64,000 nt of DNA from Sinorhizobium fredii NGR234 (GCF_000018545.1 NC_000914.2:434001-498000), one strand, 5' to 3'; shown: positions 20,471-31,196, numbered from the stretch's first letter. The notes: a model not told the origin generated them from the sequence alone. Program-made: numbers and translations.

Positions 20471-20833
20471 AGGGAAAGCAGAAGCTGCCGACAAACACTT
20501 CTCCCCATATGAGAGGCTGCGACCGCGGCGCAAAAATTAAAGCAGTGCGCGTCGGCGGTTGCGTCGACAATCCCGTCGCAGGCACGCAACGCGGAATCGG
20601 TGGAATCTGCGCTTTCGTTCAAACCCAGCTCAGTTAGGTCACGGATTCGCAGTTCAGGATCATTCTTTGCGACTGCATGACTCTCTTGCCCATGTGCCCG
20701 ATGAGCTCCTCTGGCGTGGTGATAGTCGAACGCGACCCCAAGCGAAGCTGGTTCAGATGCGCGAGCTGCCTGGATGCCCCAACAGTTGCCACGGCAGCGC
20801 TACACGCCTGTAAGGGGCCAGCCAATTCGGCCA
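20471..20833. other. Spacer after the glycosyltransferase
   Basis: A minus-strand 75-codon frame overlaps the end of the glycosyltransferase gene and reads LAHLNQLRLGSRSTITTPEE, which looks protein-like but is not recognised. No terminator stands out. Confidence 0.3.
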
Positions 20834-23542
20834 TCACGTCAGTTTCGTGCTGATACACCAACGAGGTGAAGACAATACGAAATCGTTTCTCTCAAGTGCT
20901 AGGTTTGGATTGTAAGCCGGATCGGCGAAGTCATGCGTTTTCCATCGCCTTTTCATATAGTCGACCTCTCGCCGGAAGCGCGCCCGTTTTTCCGGGGTGT
21001 CTTCGTGGCCCCTGCTGGCGGACTCGTGGTGATAGAGTTCAGCCCATGGCGTCCAGACATTGTTGTAACCTGCCGCGCGCACCTTCAGGCACAAATCAAT
21101 GTCGCTGAAGGCCACGGTCAGCTCGGACTCGTTCAGCCCCCCAACCGCGTCGAAAATCTCGCGCTTGATCACAAGGCAGGCCGCGGTGACAGCGCTGTAG
21201 TTCTGCCGCAATTTAAGTCGACAGAAATAACCGGCGTGCTCACCCGGATAGAGCAAATGTCCATGCCCGGCCACACCTCCCAGACCAATCACCACACCAG
21301 CGTGCTGAATACGGCCATCTGGATAGTACAGCTTCGCACCCACGCAACCCACACCCGGACGCTGCGCCAATGCCACCATCTCGGATAGCCAGTCGGGCGC
21401 GATCACCTCGACATCGTCATTCACAAGCGCCACGATCTCACCACGACTTTGCGCAACGGCGGCATTGTTCAGCGCGGAATAGTTGAAGGGGCGGGCGTCT
21501 CGCAGCACGCGCACACGCCGATCGCTGCCCTCGATTTGACCGAACCACTCCAGGGTATCCGCTTCGACCGAGCCGTTGTCGACAACGATCAGTTCGAAAT
21601 TGCCATACATAGTCCTACCCAAAATGCTCTCCACCGTCGCGCGCAGCACGTTTAGGTGGTCGCGGGTCGGAATAATAATCGAGACCAGCGGCGTCCCCTC
21701 CATCGGCCAAAGCGCGCGATAGCTGAAGGGAATCGGGCCCAGCACAACTGGAATCGATTTGCCCGTGGTACGCGCCAGATGCTCTTCCAGCGCGCGGCGT
21801 CCCGCTTCGTTGGCGTAGGGTTTCGCCCTATTCGAAGCCGCCGCGCTGCCAGGAGTTGCACGCCACGAATATAGCACCTTGGCAATGTGATGGATCTGGC
21901 GATCTTGGACACGCTCGATGCAGCGCAGAAGCATGTCGTAATCCTGCGCGCCCTCAAAGCCCTCGCGGAACGCCCCCACCTCGCGCACAAGCGCCGCATC
22001 AAAAACCCCCAGATGCGAGATGTAATTGATCCCGTAAAGCAAATCGCGGTTCCAATCAGGCTTGAAATGCGCATCGCAACGAGTACCGCCCTCAACAATC
22101 TTATCCTCGTCGGTGTAGATGATCTTGGCATCAGGATGCGCATCGATAACCTGCACCACCAGCACCAGCGCATCCGGGTCCAAAAGATCATCATGATCGA
22201 GAAGCGCAATGTAGGCGCCCCTCGCAATCTCGATGGCGCTATTGCTCGCCTGCGACATATGACCATTCGCTTCACGAAAGACCACGCGCACTCGCGGATC
22301 TTGTGCGGCGTAGTTGCGCAGAACGCGGCCCACTTCGGGATCGGTCGAGCAATCATCAGCCAGACACAATTCCCAATTGGCATAGCTTTGCGCTCGAACC
22401 GACTCAATCATTTCGACCAGCAGGGCCGGATCGGGATTATAAACGGGCACGACTACAGATATCAGCGGTCCGTTCTGCAAGCGCCGCACAAGCTCGCTCA
22501 GCCGGCCGGCCAGCGCCTGACGCTGCTTCCCCCAGCCTCGCACCACCGCCTCATAGGTCATGAAGCCTTGGCCGCTCAGTGTCTGCAGATCGTCTCGCAT
22601 CGGATCGCGCTTGGCCGCCGAACGGCGAAATCGCTCAGCGGTGCGCGACGGCAGCGGCGGGCTAGCCTTCGCAGCTGCACGCAACATGTTGAAAACCAGC
22701 TTGCGTTTTAATTGTTTGAGCGGTCGGCGGCGCGCTTCCTGCAGCTTCTGTTGCACCAACACGGTCTCGGCTTTACGCTCCTCGATGGTCGCTTCCGCCA
22801 ATTCTAACCTTTTTATGACTCCCCGTTGCGTGGCGTCGCGCACATAGCTTTCACCTGCCAAGGCAAAGTACTCGACCGGCCAATTGAGCCGTTCTGTGTC
22901 GGTAAGCGTCCGCGCCAATGGCGCGAGCCCCTCCGCAATTTCTTTGCCCCAGAACAGCATTCCCAGCCCATGCTGATAGGGGAAGTTCAACGATGGACGG
23001 ATGGCTGCGAGTTCCGCCCAGTATTGCCAAACACCGAACCCGTGCTCGCGGACTTCAGTGTCATGGAACAGCACAACTGAGCGGGGCGACAGCTTAGGAA
23101 TCCAGTTTTCGAAATCCGCTTTTACGTCGTGGTAAAAGTGGCGACCATCAACATGCAGCAGATCAACGGAACTGTCCTCGATGTCGTCCAGCGCCTCGGT
23201 GAAGGTCTTGCGCAAAAGCCTGCTGAACCTGACGTATTGCTGATTGTGGGCCATCACGCGATGATAGATCTCTTCGCCGTAAAACCCAGCATGCTCGTCG
23301 CCCTGCCATGTATCGACCGCAAAACACTCAGTCGCCAGATCACCCGCGGCCACCGCCTGACAAAAACAAAAGTAGGAAAAGCCGTAATGCGTGCCCAGTT
23401 CCACAATTCGCCGCGGCCGCAACGCGTGAACCAGCCACATCCCAAAGGGGCCATGTCGCAGCCACGCACTGTGGGGGTCAAAGAAGTGCGGCTGACTGAG
23501 CGGAACGTTCAGAAGATGCATGTCGCTAGCCCTTGTTGCCAT
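20834..23542 (-). CDS. Methyltransferase plus tandem GT2 glycosyltransferase (WbgA-like)
   Basis: A 902-residue three-part protein. Residues ~1-230 resemble a class I methyltransferase-like domain (RRIVELGTHYGFSYFCFCQA, SVDLLHVDGRHFYHDVKADF). A first GT2 domain follows around 360-600 (LISVVVPVYNPDP, LCLADDCSTDPEVG, YIALLDHDDLLDPDAL). A second GT2 domain follows around 620-880 (VSIIIPTRDHLNVLRATVES, VALVNDDVEVIAPDWLSEM). It likely assembles rhamnose-containing glycan with the adjacent rmlBDA products, like y4gI/wbgA in NGR234. An ORF start at 23761 would overlap rmlA by 200 bases; the ATG at 23542, 17 bases after the rmlA stop, is preferred. Confidence 0.85.
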   Translation of the reverse strand: MATRASDMHLLNVPLSQPHFFDPHSAWLRHGPFGMWLVHALRPRRIVELGTHYGFSYFCFCQAVAAGDLATECFAVDTWQGDEHAGFYGEEIYHRVMAHNQQYVRFSRLLRKTFTEALDDIEDSSVDLLHVDGRHFYHDVKADFENWIPKLSPRSVVLFHDTEVREHGFGVWQYWAELAAIRPSLNFPYQHGLGMLFWGKEIAEGLAPLARTLTDTERLNWPVEYFALAGESYVRDATQRGVIKRLELAEATIEERKAETVLVQQKLQEARRRPLKQLKRKLVFNMLRAAAKASPPLPSRTAERFRRSAAKRDPMRDDLQTLSGQGFMTYEAVVRGWGKQRQALAGRLSELVRRLQNGPLISVVVPVYNPDPALLVEMIESVRAQSYANWELCLADDCSTDPEVGRVLRNYAAQDPRVRVVFREANGHMSQASNSAIEIARGAYIALLDHDDLLDPDALVLVVQVIDAHPDAKIIYTDEDKIVEGGTRCDAHFKPDWNRDLLYGINYISHLGVFDAALVREVGAFREGFEGAQDYDMLLRCIERVQDRQIHHIAKVLYSWRATPGSAAASNRAKPYANEAGRRALEEHLARTTGKSIPVVLGPIPFSYRALWPMEGTPLVSIIIPTRDHLNVLRATVESILGRTMYGNFELIVVDNGSVEADTLEWFGQIEGSDRRVRVLRDARPFNYSALNNAAVAQSRGEIVALVNDDVEVIAPDWLSEMVALAQRPGVGCVGAKLYYPDGRIQHAGVVIGLGGVAGHGHLLYPGEHAGYFCRLKLRQNYSAVTAACLVIKREIFDAVGGLNESELTVAFSDIDLCLKVRAAGYNNVWTPWAELYHHESASRGHEDTPEKRARFRREVDYMKRRWKTHDFADPAYNPNLALERNDFVLSSPRWCISTKLT

Positions 23543-23559
23543 CTTGATCACGCGGCGCT

Positions 23560-24420
23560 TCACGCAAGCCGCCGAAGATAGGCGCCGTAATCTCCCTTTC
23601 CGGCCCTCTCCGCAATTCGCGCAAATTCTTCTACTGAGATGAAGCCCATTGCCAGAGCGACTTCCTCCGGGCAGGCAACTTTGAATGCTTGCCGCTTCTC
23701 GAGTGTGCGCACAAACTCTGCAGCCTCGAGCAAACTGTCGGGAGTACCAGTATCGAGCCAAGCGTACCCGCGCCCCAAAACAGCAACCTTCAATTTCCCA
23801 CGCTCTAGATAAATTCTGTTGACGTCGGTGATTTCATATTCGCCACGCGCTGAAGGTTTGAGATTGGCGGCGATGTCAACAACTTCGGAATCGTAGAAAT
23901 AAAGTCCCGTGACGGCCCAGGTCGATTTCGGTGCCGCAGGCTTCTCCTCGATCGAGAGCGCGTTCATGCCCTCATCGAACTCAACGACGCCATAGCGCTC
24001 CGGATCGTTGACATGATAGGCAAAAATTGTGGCTCCTTGCTGGAGGGCGGCCGCTTGCTGCAAAAGTCCCTGCAAGCCGTGGCCGAAATAAATGTTGTCG
24101 CCGAGGATCAGGCAAGAGGGTGAACCAGCTACGAAATCGGCACCGATTACATAGGCCTGCGCCAGCCCGTTCGGGCTGGGCTGAACAGCATATCTTAAGG
24201 AGATCCCCCATTGCGAACCGTCCCCCAGCAATGCCTGGAAGAGAGGCATGTGGTGCGGCGTGGAGATGATGAGGATTTCGCGGATTCCGGCCAACATTAA
24301 CGTGGTCAGCGGATAAAAGATCATCGGCTTGTCGTAGACAGGTAAGATTTGCTTTGACATGACAAGCGTCATCGGGTGAAGGCGCGTACCGCTGCCACCT
24401 GCTAGAATAATTCCCTTCAC
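23560..24420 (-). CDS. rmlA: RmlA, glucose-1-phosphate thymidylyltransferase
   Basis: First enzyme of dTDP-L-rhamnose synthesis: glucose-1-phosphate plus dTTP to dTDP-glucose. The GTG at 24420 gives 286 residues beginning [18 protein letters not shown], the nucleotidyltransferase signature; a longer frame into rmlD is spurious. [43 protein letters not shown] and the [19 protein letters not shown] block complete the family pattern. Its GTG overlaps the rmlD stop (GTGA), so the two are translationally coupled. Confidence 0.95.
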   Translation of the reverse strand: MKGIILAGGSGTRLHPMTLVMSKQILPVYDKPMIFYPLTTLMLAGIREILIISTPHHMPLFQALLGDGSQWGISLRYAVQPSPNGLAQAYVIGADFVAGSPSCLILGDNIYFGHGLQGLLQQAAALQQGATIFAYHVNDPERYGVVEFDEGMNALSIEEKPAAPKSTWAVTGLYFYDSEVVDIAANLKPSARGEYEITDVNRIYLERGKLKVAVLGRGYAWLDTGTPDSLLEAAEFVRTLEKRQAFKVACPEEVALAMGFISVEEFARIAERAGKGDYGAYLRRLA

Positions 24421-25307
24421 GCATCTTTCCCTTCTAAAAGCAGCGCCCAAACCAGCCGGCGCGTGGACTCCTCCCAATTTGGCAGACGGATACCAAAGGT
24501 TCGCTCAAGCTTGTCGCAGTGGAGCCTCGAATTTGCTGGGCGGCGAGCCGGTGTGGGATATTCTGCAGCGGATATGTCATGGACTTTGATTTGGCGCCCG
24601 GTTATCTCGTCGTAAACGGAAAAGACGTATTTCGCGAAGGCCGCCCAGCTGGCCTCACCCGATCCTGACAGGTGGAATATCCCGCGCAAATCAGCCGATG
24701 AGCTCGACAGCATCCGTCTGGCTATCGTCATGACGGCGACGCTGATGTCGTCAGCCGATGTCGGACAGCCGAGCTGATCGGCGACGACATTCAATTCGTC
24801 ATTCGTATCGGCGAGCCGGAGCATCTTCTTCACGAAGTTTTGGCCGTATCGAGAATAGACCCATGAAGTGCGCAGGATCGTATGATTTGGGTTGGCGGAG
24901 GCAACCGCAAATTCACCCTCAAGTTTGGACCTGCCATAAACTGAAATCGGGCCTGTGCGGTCTTCCTCGCAGTAAGGCACCGGCTTCGCACCGTCAAACA
25001 CGTAATCTGTCGAAAGATGAATAACTGGGACACCGAGCCCGGCGGCTGCCTCGGCCAGTGCCTGCACTCCATCGCGGTTCACAGCGAAGGCTTCGTATGG
25101 CTCGCTTTCGGCCTTATCGACGGCGGTATAGGCGGCCAAAGAGACAATTATGTCCGGTGCGGCATCCCTGATGGAGCTTGCGACAGTCGAGCGGCAAGCC
25201 AGATCGAAATTCGGCCGCCCCAAAGTAAGTATCTCGACGTCAGGTCGCGCCTGCGCCTTCAAAGCGAGGGCGATTTGTCCGTTTTTGCCGGTCACCGCGA
25301 GCCGCAT
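24417..25307 (-). CDS. rmlD: RmlD, dTDP-4-dehydrorhamnose reductase
   Basis: Last step of the pathway: NAD(P)H-dependent reduction to dTDP-L-rhamnose. The 296-residue extended-SDR protein has [17 protein letters not shown] (nucleotide-binding loop), [18 protein letters not shown], the YGRSKLEGE YxxxK motif, [19 protein letters not shown] and [12 protein letters not shown]. All are typical of RmlD. It follows rmlB by 3 bases and overlaps rmlA. Confidence 0.95.
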   Translation of the reverse strand: MRLAVTGKNGQIALALKAQARPDVEILTLGRPNFDLACRSTVASSIRDAAPDIIVSLAAYTAVDKAESEPYEAFAVNRDGVQALAEAAAGLGVPVIHLSTDYVFDGAKPVPYCEEDRTGPISVYGRSKLEGEFAVASANPNHTILRTSWVYSRYGQNFVKKMLRLADTNDELNVVADQLGCPTSADDISVAVMTIARRMLSSSSADLRGIFHLSGSGEASWAAFAKYVFSVYDEITGRQIKVHDISAAEYPTPARRPANSRLHCDKLERTFGIRLPNWEESTRRLVWALLLEGKDA

Positions 25308-25310
25308 CTG

Positions 25311-26363
25311 TCACGCTTTCTCCAGGAGACCGAGGCGCTCACCGGAATAAACCTTGTCCCGCAGCGGTTGCCACCACCAGCCATTTTCCAGATACCATTC
25401 CACCGTTTTGCGTATGCCGGTATCGAAATTCTCCTGCGCCTTCCAGCCAAGCTCGGTTTCGAGCTTCGTGGCGTCAATGGCGTAGCGTGCGTCGTGACCC
25501 GGCCTGTCTTTCACGAAAGTAATTAGGTCACCATAGTGCGAAGCGTTGGGACTAAGCTCATCGAGGAGCAAGCATATGCGGTTGACGACGTCGATATTGC
25601 GCAACTCGTTGCGACCTCCGACATTGTATTTCTCACCAGGACGGCCTTCCCTGACGATCAGCCAAAGGGCTCGGGCATGGTCGTCGACATAGAGCCAATC
25701 GCGAATGTTGGAACCCGTCCCATAGACGGGCAAAGGCTTCCTATCCAATGCATTGAGAATCATCAGCGGGATCAGTTTCTCGGGGAAGTGGAACGGTCCA
25801 TAGTTGTTGGAGCAATTCGAAATGACCACGGGAAGCCCATATGTTCGCTGCCATGCGGTTGCAAAATGGTCGCTCGCCGCCTTTGAAGCCGAGTAGGGAG
25901 AAGATGGGTCGTACGGTGAAACCTCCTCGAACTGACCGCGGTCTCCAAGTGAGCCATAAACCTCGTCGGTCGACACATGCAGCATCTTAAAGAATGCCTT
26001 CCGATTCTGGGACAGATTGCTCCAGTATTGCCGCGCTGTCTCCAGCATTGTGAAAGTTCCGTTCACGTTAGTCTGGACGAAGTCGTCCGCTCCGGTGATC
26101 GAGCGATCTACGTGACTTTCCGCCGCCAGATGAATGACGTAATCCGGCTGAAACGTCTCGAAAGCTTCGTTTATCGCCACTCGGTCGCAGATATCGGCGC
26201 GAAGGAACCGATAGTTGCGGAGACCTTCGACCGGCTTCAGCGAAGCGAGGTTGCCAGCGTAGGTCAACTTGTCAACGTTCAGGACCTCCGCGTTGATGCT
26301 CACGAGATACCGAACCAGCGCTGATCCGATAAAGCCGGCGCCACCAGTCACCAAAATGCGCAT
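25311..26363 (-). CDS. rmlB: RmlB, dTDP-glucose 4,6-dehydratase
   Basis: Second enzyme of dTDP-rhamnose synthesis, dTDP-glucose to the 4-keto-6-deoxy sugar. The 350-residue protein has [18 protein letters not shown] (NAD loop), [22 protein letters not shown], the [10 protein letters not shown] catalytic YxxxK motif, [17 protein letters not shown] and [12 protein letters not shown]. It is the first gene of the operon rmlB-rmlD-rmlA-glycosyltransferase. A tts box lies 403 bases upstream on the same strand, so TtsI probably controls the operon. Confidence 0.96.
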
Positions 26364-26765
26364 GAACTTCTCGCTGTGGTGCGCAGGTGCAGACTCCTCG
26401 CCGCGGATAGCGCGTTCGTTCGGGGCGGCGCGCTGTTATTGAGATTCAGGAGCCACCCCGCAGTCGGCCCGGCGCAGATGTCGTTTGCATTCGTATAAAG
26501 CAATTCGGCCGCCCTGTATCCGCACGGGGAGATACTCGTCCTTGCCGGGTAGCAGGGTTTACTGGCGTCTGAGGAGTTTCGGCAGTGAAGAGCTGCATGC
26601 GAGTTATGTGGCTCGCTGGGGCAGAGCTCCACTTGGTCGGTTAACGCCTCAGGTGACGACTGCCTCCGCGGCACGAGATTTTGCTTGAAGTAATGCATTG
26701 CGAAATTTGGATGGAGGCCCATTTCTGAATTCAGGTAGGTTGGTCGGTCTTGGCCTTCCCACTGC
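26364..26765. other. Leader between tts box and rmlB
   Basis: The 400-base leader contains a minus-strand open frame of 124 codons (from 26722) that runs into the rmlB start in another frame and has no recognisable features. A long untranslated leader is the simpler reading. No nod box is present. Confidence 0.45.
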
Positions 26766-26793
26766 TATTCGGCTGAGCTTTCGAAAAGCTGAC
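26766..26793 (-). promoter_or_regulatory. tts box upstream of the rmlB operon
   Basis: Read on the minus strand the element is GTCAGCTTTTCGAAAGCT, then eight bases and TA, a full tts-box match. It points toward rmlB. In NGR234, TtsI is known to be needed for flavonoid-induced rhamnose-rich LPS as well as for type III secretion, which fits this placement. Confidence 0.92.
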
Positions 26794-26979
26794 GAACTCT
26801 CCTATTTAGGACATCCATAGGCGACGGGTATACTGCGGCGAGGTAGTTTTCGGGGTGCTTATCTATCGATCCGCTGGATGCTGGCCGGCGGCTGAGCGGA
26901 ATGGCATTGCCGTCTTGGCCCTTGCCAAAGTGAATGTCTCCCTCGCCGAGCTCCGAAGCGTGCCGCCGATAATTAAGTC

Positions 26980-28371
26980 GGTCGTCGTAGCGCACATAGC
27001 CGGTGCCTGATAAACCGTGATGCACGGCGTAAAAGGACCATCTCCTCAAGGGTGTGGGGCCACTCTGTGTGGTGATGAGTATTGTCGAGCGGCAGCATGT
27101 GTGCTCTCAGGAGCTCCGCGCCTGCTCTGCCATCGATTGCACGTTTGATCGTCTTCAGGCGGTCGATCTGGCCTTCTGCCTGGCCGTTGCCCCAGAAATC
27201 GCATGGCAAGGCTGCGCATCAGGACAAACTCATGTGATCGCTGCTTCAGGGCGTCCACCTTGCTCGCCTGATTGATCGTCAGCATGCTTCGCGGCCTCAT
27301 GCAGAGGGCAGCTGCGACCACCGGCGAGATCACGTGGCCAGTCTCCGGATCCCGCATCGGGACAACATCGCGAGCCGGTTGATCGGGTATGATAGGAGCC
27401 GGCGACGCACTGTCCTTGCTCGACCTCTCGGCGCGGCGCCAGGCTGCGAGAAGTCGCTCGAGATTCGAGAAACTGCCGATGTAACCGCGCTGTTTGATAT
27501 CGTGTACAGATGCCGTCCGCAGCGATTGCCATCTTTTATGGGTGATGTCGGCTTCAACACCGACTTCCGTCGGTCGGGTGGCGTCTCGAAAGTCAGCCAT
27601 TTTGCGATGCTGCGCCGGCCGTAGCCGGTGCGACGTGCGATCGCCGAACAGGACAGACCTTTCTTGCGCAAGGCGTGCACAGTCTCGAACACCACCTGCC
27701 GTGATTGTCGATGACCGTGACGCACCCGGCGCCGATGCGTTGCGTCAACGTGAGGATCATCCTGAATCAGATCGACTTGCGCGTTCCCGATGATTTTGTC
27801 CGGCAGCAATGCTCGTCCCCTGGCACGGCCGGAAAGGCTCATCTGCTCCTCGATTGCAACCCGCAGATCTGCATAAAGATGGAATCGATCAGCCACCTGA
27901 CGCGCTTGCGGCGTCGCAATGAGCGAGCGCGGCGCGGCATCCCGCTTCAGCTGCCGCAGGATCGTGTCGTCGCGGACGGCATGCCGAGCCTTCGCATCAA
28001 GCGCTCGCCGGGACGGCGCCTGCACTATGACCGAGCAGACCGACAATCTCAGAGACCCTCCTTGTCCGGCGCGCATAAGGGGAAGCAATCGTCGGCAGTC
28101 AGTCGGTGAACGTTTGTCGCTGACAGTTCTGATGTGCGCACCGCCAGCGGCTCAACCGAAGCTTCACCGTTACGGTCTTGCCCTGGACCGGCAGATCTTG
28201 CAGGCTTCTGGGGTCCAGCCGGCCGATTTCGGGTCCGCCGTCCGCAATCAGGGGGGGGCAAATGCCGAACGCTGGTCCGGCAGCGCAAACAACCCAACTG
28301 TCATCATCGGTGAGCGCGACACCCAAAACTTTTGCCCCTGGGCCGGGCGACCATTTCGATTTGGTTTGCAT
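26980..28371 (-). pseudogene. ISL3-family transposase remnant
   Basis: Pieces of one ISL3 transposase lie in order but in different frames. They are an N-terminal part (SLQDLPVQGKTVTVKLRLSR then CAHQNCQRQTFTD, the zinc-finger region), a middle part (PQARQVADRFHLYADLRVAI), a helix-turn-helix (GLSCSAIARRTGYGRRSIAK) and a C-terminal part (GNGQAEGQIDRLKTIKRAID ... ELLRAHMLPL). Stops, frameshifts and at least one internal deletion around the catalytic DDE segment make it inactive. It lies immediately upstream of the rmlB tts box. Confidence 0.75.
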
Positions 28372-28375
28372 CCCA

Positions 28376-28723
28376 TAGCGGCAGGATGTCTAACGGCGAG
28401 TGAACCACACAAAGTGAGGAAGACCCGCTTTAAATGCTAAGCCCAGCTGAAACAGCCGCATTCTCACATTTACGTGCCAAGCGACATTAGCAGCGCAGCC
28501 CAGGACCTCCTCCGCAGGCAGGCCTTGGCGCCCGGTTACCTTGACCGCTGTGCCGACACAGGTCTCGCGCCATTAAGCCAACCAGATCGCGATGCGCGTC
28601 GAGCCACATCGCTCGCCGAAACAATCGCTAACGTGTTACCGATCTTTGACAGCGGCTCTGCAACTGGAGAGCGTTTTTTCGAGACCCAGACGATCCGCCA
28701 AGGCCTGAATTGTACTACTCCTG
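28376..28723. other. Spacer, no gene supported
   Basis: Open frames on both strands overlap the downstream end of the small gene at 28724 and look like shadows of it. Nothing else is recognised. Confidence 0.4.
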
Positions 28724-28999
28724 TCACGGCTTCTCTGACGTTCGGCTCGCAGTGTCTGTGGTTCGAGTCGGATTTTGACTCTCTACCTGGCTTCCGCTCT
28801 GAGGGTCCGTTGGAAGCGGAAGGGACGAAGATGAGGAGCAAAAAGATGAACAAAACGCGCCGACGGTGTCATCCTGCTCCGCTGGGCAAAAAAGGTAACA
28901 TATATCCGCAACGGGGTCCGCCCGCACGTCCGGCGAGGCTACGAGCCATGTGGCGACTGCTGCGGTGCATGCGAGCATCAGCACGGTCCTACGATTCAT
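28724..28999 (-). CDS. Small secreted protein with a CX3C-X11-CX3C motif
   Basis: A 91-residue protein with a strong start: GGAGG sits 8 bases before the ATG. Residues 1-27 look like a Sec signal peptide (MNRRTVLMLACTAAVATWLV ... DVRA), giving a mature protein of about 64 residues. It contains CYLFC, eleven residues, then CSSFC, i.e. two CX3C pairs as in disulfide-stapled helical hairpins. The tail is Ser/Thr/Gln-rich and probably disordered. It is likely periplasmic or secreted. I do not recognise the family. It stands alone between insertion-sequence remnants, and no nod, tts or sigma-54 site was found upstream. Confidence 0.6.
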   Translation of the reverse strand: MNRRTVLMLACTAAVATWLVASPDVRADPVADICYLFCPAEQDDTVGAFCSSFCSSSSSLPLPTDPQSGSQVESQNPTRTTDTASRTSEKP

Positions 29000-29560
29000 G
29001 AGATATACCTCCGAAAATTCGGGTTAAATTTGCAACATGGGCGGCAGTAAGAGGCGTGCAATAGCGGTGGACCGTGTTTTCGGTTCCGATTGTCTGGCAG
29101 GCGCGGCAGACAAGTGCCCTTACCTTCGTGTTCCACCGGCCTAGGCAAAAACCGTGAACGCTGTTCCCCATCGCGCGGTACTTCTTCATCTAAGAATAGC
29201 GCATGCGAATCGTCAAAGCGGATCATCTGCACTAGGCGGCAAAACCGAGCAAACCAAAGATCGGCGCGAGGCCGACACCGTCGGCAATCCCAATAGTGCG
29301 AAAGACTCCGGGTCCAAGAGGTATGTGACGTTCTTCATCTATCAGCCTTTCTCTATTGTCGTGGTGTCATGCCCCAACGAAAGGTGGCGTAGGCGAGGCA
29401 CGCGTGGGGAGCTTCGCTATGCACCATGTGGCAAGACTGGGAAAATCCATTTTTTGTATGGGGCCTATTCAAACCATGGAATATGCGAACGAATGCATTC
29501 CAACAGATCGGCTTGAGGGCCCCGGTGGTTCCGTTGAGGGCCGGACTTGGAAAAACGAGA
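29000..29560. other. Intergenic, no gene recognised
   Basis: Several short frames exist on both strands, including a 66- and a 78-codon frame on the minus strand just upstream of the small secreted gene. None resembles a known protein, and the region probably holds the promoter of that gene. Confidence 0.35.
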
Positions 29561-29569
29561 GCGGATCAT

Positions 29570-29910
29570 TTCCTATCGGAATCGTTGCGGGATTGCACGG
29601 CGCAGAGCCCGCTGGAAGGCCTGGCAAGACCGCTTCGATCCGAAGCGGCTCGTCTTTATCGGCGAGATCAGGCTTGCAATTTTCACCGTGCCGATGCCGG
29701 CAATGATCCTCAGTTCGGACAGGTGAGCACGTAGCGCGTTGATTGTCTGAGTTTGCTGACGAACCAGAAGGGCACGTGTCTTCAATACCATCGCCGCCGC
29801 CTGCTGTTCGGGGGATTTTCACCGGAACGAAGCGCATCGTCTTGCGCGTCACTGCCTCACTAATCGCCTCAGCGTCGGCTGCATCCGTCTTCCCCCGTTT
29901 GACTAATCAT
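29570..29910 (-). pseudogene. IS110-family transposase remnant
   Basis: On the minus strand one frame reads RGKTDAADAEAISEAVTRK and MRFVPVKI. An adjacent frame continues EQQAAAMVLKTRALLVRQQT and QTINALRAHLSELRIIAGIG. This is the conserved DEDD-transposase middle segment of IS110/IS1111 elements (RTRxxLVRQRTQxxNALRAHL). Only about 110 codons survive and they are frameshifted. The plus-strand recombinase pseudogene begins about 130 bases beyond. Confidence 0.7.
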
Positions 29911-30043
29911 CAGGTGACCATAATGCGAAGGAGCGCGGGACCGGCGCAGAAAATGAATACAATTCTGCTGTTTGTCGCCGTCTTTGCTCTGTATTATTTT
30001 CCAGCGAACCTCTGCGGTCATTCGACCAGCAGAGGAGCTATTG

Positions 30044-31196
30044 ATGTCGAAATCTGAACGAGAACTAATCACTGAACTCAAAGCCATACTGAGCAGTCAC
30101 CGATATAGTCCGGTGGTGATCGGAAATTACTGCGCCTATGCACAGGAGTTTCTCGATTATTTAATGCAGCGAGGAATTCTGGTCGCAGATGTGACCGAAG
30201 CCGAGGTAGCGCGATATCTGTGACGCACTGCTGCGACTTGTGCAGGATCGGTGGCCACCTGCTCCAAAAGTAACCTGCGCCGCCGACGCACTGCGGTTTG
30301 CGATCTGCAACGAATACGAAACCTGGCTTCGCGAGGAGCGTGGTCTTGCTCGGGCGAGCATCGACGCGTTCTTGTGGGAGGCCAGACACTTCCTGGGCTG
30401 GCAACTGGAACGATGCGGAGCCGAAGGCCTCATGGAAGTGAGCGTCGGCGACATCGACCGCTATGTGGACATGCTTGCCTCGAAACTGACGCGCAGTTCG
30501 CTGAAATGCGCAGCGTAGCGGCTTCACTCGCTGCTGCGTTATCTCCATCGGACAAGGCTCATTGGAACGGACCTGTCGCCGCATGTTCTGGCGCCGCGGC
30601 TTTACGCCTATGAAGGCGTGCCTTCCATTTTGGAGCGGGACCAAATCGCAGCGGTTCTGGTAAGTGCGAGCAGGGACAAAACGCCGGCCGGCTTGCGGGA
30701 CCATGCGATATTACAACTGCTCGCCACCTACGGACTGCGATCAGGAGAAATCCGCAACATGCGGATTGAGGATATCGATTGGCGGACCGAAACCATTCGT
30801 GTCCGTCACAGCAAAACGCAAGCCTACACGCTCCTTCCCTTGACGGAGCCGGTTGGCGAAGCAATCCTTGTTTATCTGCGTTCCGGACGGCCCGCGACAG
30901 ATGCGAGAGAACTCTTCGTTCGCACGCGTGCACCCTATCGCAAGCTCGACAAGCTATACAGCATGGTTCGACGGCGGCTACGTGACGCTGGCGTCAAACC
31001 CCGGGGCAAGCGTGGGCCTCATATCTTCCGCCACGCGCGCGCGACCGAACTGTTGCGCGCCGCGGTGCCACAAAAGATCATCGGTGAGTTGTTGGGGCAT
31101 CGATCGATTGCGTCGACGGCGCCCTACCTCAAGCTTGCGACCGAGGATCTCAGGGCCATCGCTCTTGATTTGCCGGGAACGGAGGTGTCGGCATGA
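30044..31196 (+). pseudogene. Tyrosine recombinase, broken (first of tandem pair)
   Basis: The frame starts at a well-placed ATG (GAGGAGCT 7 bases upstream) and reads an N-terminal core-binding domain (YSPVVIGNYCAYAQEFLDYL). It stops at 30221, shifts frame (ATWLREERGLARASI-like region), meets another stop at 30516, and resumes to 31196. The catalytic domain is complete: Arg in LATYGLRSGEIRNMRIEDID, Lys in HSKTQAYTLLPL, and HIFRHARATELLRAAVPQKI with GHRS then YLKLA. The residues are intact but the gene cannot be read through. Its TGA overlaps the ATG of the next recombinase (ATGA), as in multi-recombinase cassettes. Confidence 0.75.

Noticed and set aside
23543..23761. Longer N-terminus for the glycosyltransferase
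   Set aside because: It would overlap rmlA by 200 bases and adds residues that do not resemble the family; the ATG at 23542 is well placed.
26155..26185. tts-box-like CTCGAAAGCTTCG inside rmlB
   Set aside because: The GTCAG half and spacing are absent, and it lies within coding sequence.
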